Origin: an uncultured Nocardiopsis sp.
GTDB lineage: Bacteria > Actinomycetota > Actinomycetes > Streptosporangiales > Streptosporangiaceae
Direction of reading: 5' to 3'
Assembly: GCA_937957845.1 (NCBI GenBank)
Contig: CALGOD010000646.1
Span: 1 to 7,234, forward strand
Length of the DNA stretch: 7,234 nt
Position 1 is the first letter of the stretch, and each line of letters opens with the position of its first letter. The notes below the pieces were generated by a model. That model searched no databases and was not told where the DNA came from. It saw only the letters and a program-made list of their open reading frames with translations. Shown piece after piece: positions 5,774 through 7,234 of the stretch. Made by a program: the position numbers and the translations under genes.

Positions 5774-6754
5774 ATGAGCGGTACGGCACGCGCCTTCTGG
5801 GTGAGGTCCCCCGGGATGGGCGAGATCCGCGAGAGCGAACTGCCCGTCCCGAAGGAGGGGCAGGTACTGGTGCGCGCCCTGTACTCGGGGGTCAGTCGAG
5901 CCACCGAGGCCCTGGTCTTCGGCGGGGGCGTACCGCCCGGCCAGCACCGGCTGATGCGGGCGCCCTTCCAGGAGGGGAACTTCGACGGCGCGGTCAAGTA
6001 CGGCTACCTCAGCGTCGGCGTGGTGGAGCAGGGTCCGCCCGAACTGACCGGGCGCACGGTCTTCGCCCTGTATCCGCACCAGACCCGGTACGTGCTCCCC
6101 GCCGAAGCGGTGCGGTGCGTGCCCGAGGGCGTCCCGGCCGAACGCGCGGTACTGGCCGGAACGGTGGAGACGGCGGTGAACGCCCTGTGGGACGCCCCTC
6201 CCCTGGTGGGCGACCGCCTGACGGTGGTCGGGGCGGGGATGGTGGGCTGCTGTGTGGCCCGGCTGGCCGCCGGGGTCCCGGGGGTCAGGGTGCAACTGGT
6301 GGACACCGACCCCGGACGGGCACGCGTGGCAGAACGACTCGGAGTGGACTTCTCCCTCCCCGAGGACGCCGACGAAGGACGCGACCGCGTCTTCCACACC
6401 AGCGCCACCGGGGCCGGGTTGGAGCGGTCACTGGAACTGGTCGCCGTCGAGGGCGAGGTGGTCGAGCTGAGCTGGTACGGGGACCGGCGGGTCGACGTAC
6501 CGCGGGGCGAGTACTTCTACTCGCGCCGTTTGACCGTGCGCTCCAGCCAGGTCGGCGCGATCGCACCCGCCAGGAGGGGGTCGCGCACCCACGCCGACCG
6601 TCTCGACCTGGCCCTGGAACTGCTGGCCGACCCGGCCTTCGAGGTCCTCCTCACCGGTGAGAGCCCCTTCGAGGAACTGCCGTCGGTGATGCCGCGCCTG
6701 GCCGACGGCACGCTGTCCGCCCTGTGCCACCGGATCGTTTACGGGCAGGGGTGA
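5774..6754 (+). CDS. Zinc-less MDR-superfamily NAD(P)-dependent dehydrogenase
   Basis: A cytosolic medium-chain dehydrogenase/reductase of 326 residues; the substrate is unknown. ATG 5774 is preceded by a purine-rich GAGGGGGAG. The GroES-like N-terminal domain has YSGVSRATEAL at 37-47, where Ser41 stands in place of the catalytic zinc Cys of alcohol dehydrogenases. The GHE motif and the four-Cys structural-zinc loop are also absent. The SGxSRxTE form resembles BchC-like and related zinc-independent members. The Rossmann fold begins at LTVVGAGMVGCCVARLA (149-165), with GxGxxG at 153-158, and Asp177/Asp179 at the end of the second strand, favouring NAD(H). GTVETAVNALWDA (129-141) is the usual hinge region. 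It probably performs one redox step in the pathway encoded by its neighbours (inference). Confidence 0.88.
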   Translation: MSGTARAFWVRSPGMGEIRESELPVPKEGQVLVRALYSGVSRATEALVFGGGVPPGQHRLMRAPFQEGNFDGAVKYGYLSVGVVEQGPPELTGRTVFALYPHQTRYVLPAEAVRCVPEGVPAERAVLAGTVETAVNALWDAPPLVGDRLTVVGAGMVGCCVARLAAGVPGVRVQLVDTDPGRARVAERLGVDFSLPEDADEGRDRVFHTSATGAGLERSLELVAVEGEVVELSWYGDRRVDVPRGEYFYSRRLTVRSSQVGAIAPARRGSRTHADRLDLALELLADPAFEVLLTGESPFEELPSVMPRLADGTLSALCHRIVYGQG

Positions 6755-6759
6755 GACAC

Positions 6760-6776
6760 CGGGGCGCGACGCCCCG
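6760..6776 (+). repeat. Intergenic GC hairpin after the dehydrogenase stop codon
   Basis: CGGGGCG (6760-6766) and CGCCCCG (6770-6776) form a perfect 7-bp stem with a 3-base loop (CGA), five bases after the TGA. No T-run follows. It may protect the upstream transcript end or attenuate expression of the PTPS-like gene. Confidence 0.45.
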
Positions 6777-6834
6777 TCCGCCGGGACCCTGGAGGGCTTC
6801 CGGTTCCATGTCACGACGACCAAGGAGCACGTCC

Positions 6835-7218
6835 TTGTACAGCCTCACCGTCCGAGACCACATCATGATCGCCCACAGCTTCCAGGGCGAGGTGTTCGGC
6901 CCCGCCCAGCAGTTGCACGGGGCGACGTTCACCGTGGACGCCACCTTCCGCCGCCGCGAACTGGACGAGGACAACCTCGTGGTGGACATCGGCCTGGCCA
7001 CGCGGGAACTCAAGGCCGTGCTCGCCGAACTGGACTACCGCAACCTGGACGAGGTGCCGGAGTTCGCGGGGGTCAACACCAGCACCGAGTTCCTGGCCGG
7101 CGTGATCACCGACCGGCTGGTGAAGCGGCTCGACGCGACGGCACGCGGTCTGGACGGGATCACGGTGACCCTGCACGAGTCGCACGTGGCCTGGGCCTCC
7201 CACGAACGCGACCTGTGA
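6835..7218 (+). CDS. 6-pyruvoyltetrahydropterin synthase/QueD-family homologue with a degenerate active site
   Basis: A small T-fold protein, 127 residues from TTG 6835. That start is preferred because AAGGAG (6822-6827) is seven bases upstream and family proteins begin directly with the first strand. ATG 6808, with GGAGGG further upstream, would add nine basic residues. Family landmarks are visible: IMIAHSF (10-16), LHGATFTVDATF (27-38), VVDIGLATRELKAVL (49-63), NTSTEFLA (81-88) and TLHESHVAWAS (112-122), with Glu115 as the pterin-anchoring acid. The catalytic Cys of C-x3-HGH is Ala24, the second His of HGH is Ala30, and the catalytic His of the LDH motif is Tyr68. Only two of three zinc ligands (His14, His28) remain. 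It should not catalyse the PTPS or QueD reaction. S. coelicolor SCO6650, as I recall, is a structurally characterised relative without zinc or triad and with unknown function. Confidence 0.9.
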   Translation: MYSLTVRDHIMIAHSFQGEVFGPAQQLHGATFTVDATFRRRELDEDNLVVDIGLATRELKAVLAELDYRNLDEVPEFAGVNTSTEFLAGVITDRLVKRLDATARGLDGITVTLHESHVAWASHERDL

Positions 7219-7234
7219 ACACCCTCCTGCTCGT
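7215..7234 (+). CDS. Start of the next gene of the cluster (cut by window edge)
   Basis: A GTG at 7215 overlaps the stop of the PTPS-like gene (GTGA), the same coupling used earlier in the window, and opens a frame reading VNTLLLV-like hydrophobic residues to the edge. Only six full codons are visible, so no function can be assigned; the overlap suggests it belongs to the same operon. Confidence 0.5.

Noticed and set aside
5156..6397. Minus-strand open frame of 413 codons opposite the transferase and dehydrogenase genes
   Set aside because: Arg/Pro/Gly-rich low-complexity translation spanning two well-supported genes and their spacer on the other strand; an antisense shadow.

Overview
The window is high-GC, actinobacterial-type DNA. 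Coding regions use G/C at most third codon positions. GTG starts are frequent, several genes overlap by four bases (GTGA), and the spacers are short. The protein families point to a Streptomyces/Nocardiopsis-like actinomycete, but the genus cannot be fixed from the sequence alone. I see no tRNA, rRNA, insertion sequence or CRISPR array.

Region 1 (1-4178) is a carbohydrate-uptake locus. A LacI-family repressor gene, cut by the left edge, reads leftwards from 819. It diverges from a rightward operon encoding a sugar-binding lipoprotein (968-2254), a MalF-type permease (2251-3267) and a MalG-type permease (3264-4178), all coupled by GTGA overlaps. The 148-bp divergent intergenic region has a near-consensus promoter (TTGACG, 17 bp, TACATT). 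Just downstream are two TTTCGAAA palindromes 21 bp apart, the second abutting the Shine-Dalgarno of the lipoprotein gene. This is a convincing twin operator for the neighbouring repressor. No ATPase gene and no glycosidase gene are present, so the transporter probably borrows a shared MsiK-type ATPase. The start of the first permease gene contains two back-to-back perfect inverted repeats (11-bp and 17-bp stems) that look like an RNA-level control element.

Region 2 (4323-7234, cut at the right edge) is a set of co-directional genes that looks like a small, poorly described biosynthetic pathway. It encodes a GTP cyclohydrolase II homologue, a CDP-alcohol phosphatidyltransferase-family membrane enzyme, a zinc-less MDR-superfamily dehydrogenase, a 6-pyruvoyltetrahydropterin synthase (PTPS) homologue, and the first codons of another gene. 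Two of the enzymes have telling active-site changes. The cyclohydrolase keeps its zinc cysteines and arginine nucleophile, but has Leu where E. coli RibA has Tyr105. The PTPS homologue has lost the catalytic Cys, the catalytic His and one zinc His, but keeps the pterin-binding Glu. From memory, the same pair exists in Streptomyces coelicolor as SCO6655 (a cyclohydrolase that stops at the formylated pyrimidine, FAPy) and SCO6650 (a PTPS fold without zinc or catalytic triad, function unknown). I infer that this cluster makes or modifies an unidentified product derived from a GTP-born pyrimidine or pterin. This is the most interesting system in the window.
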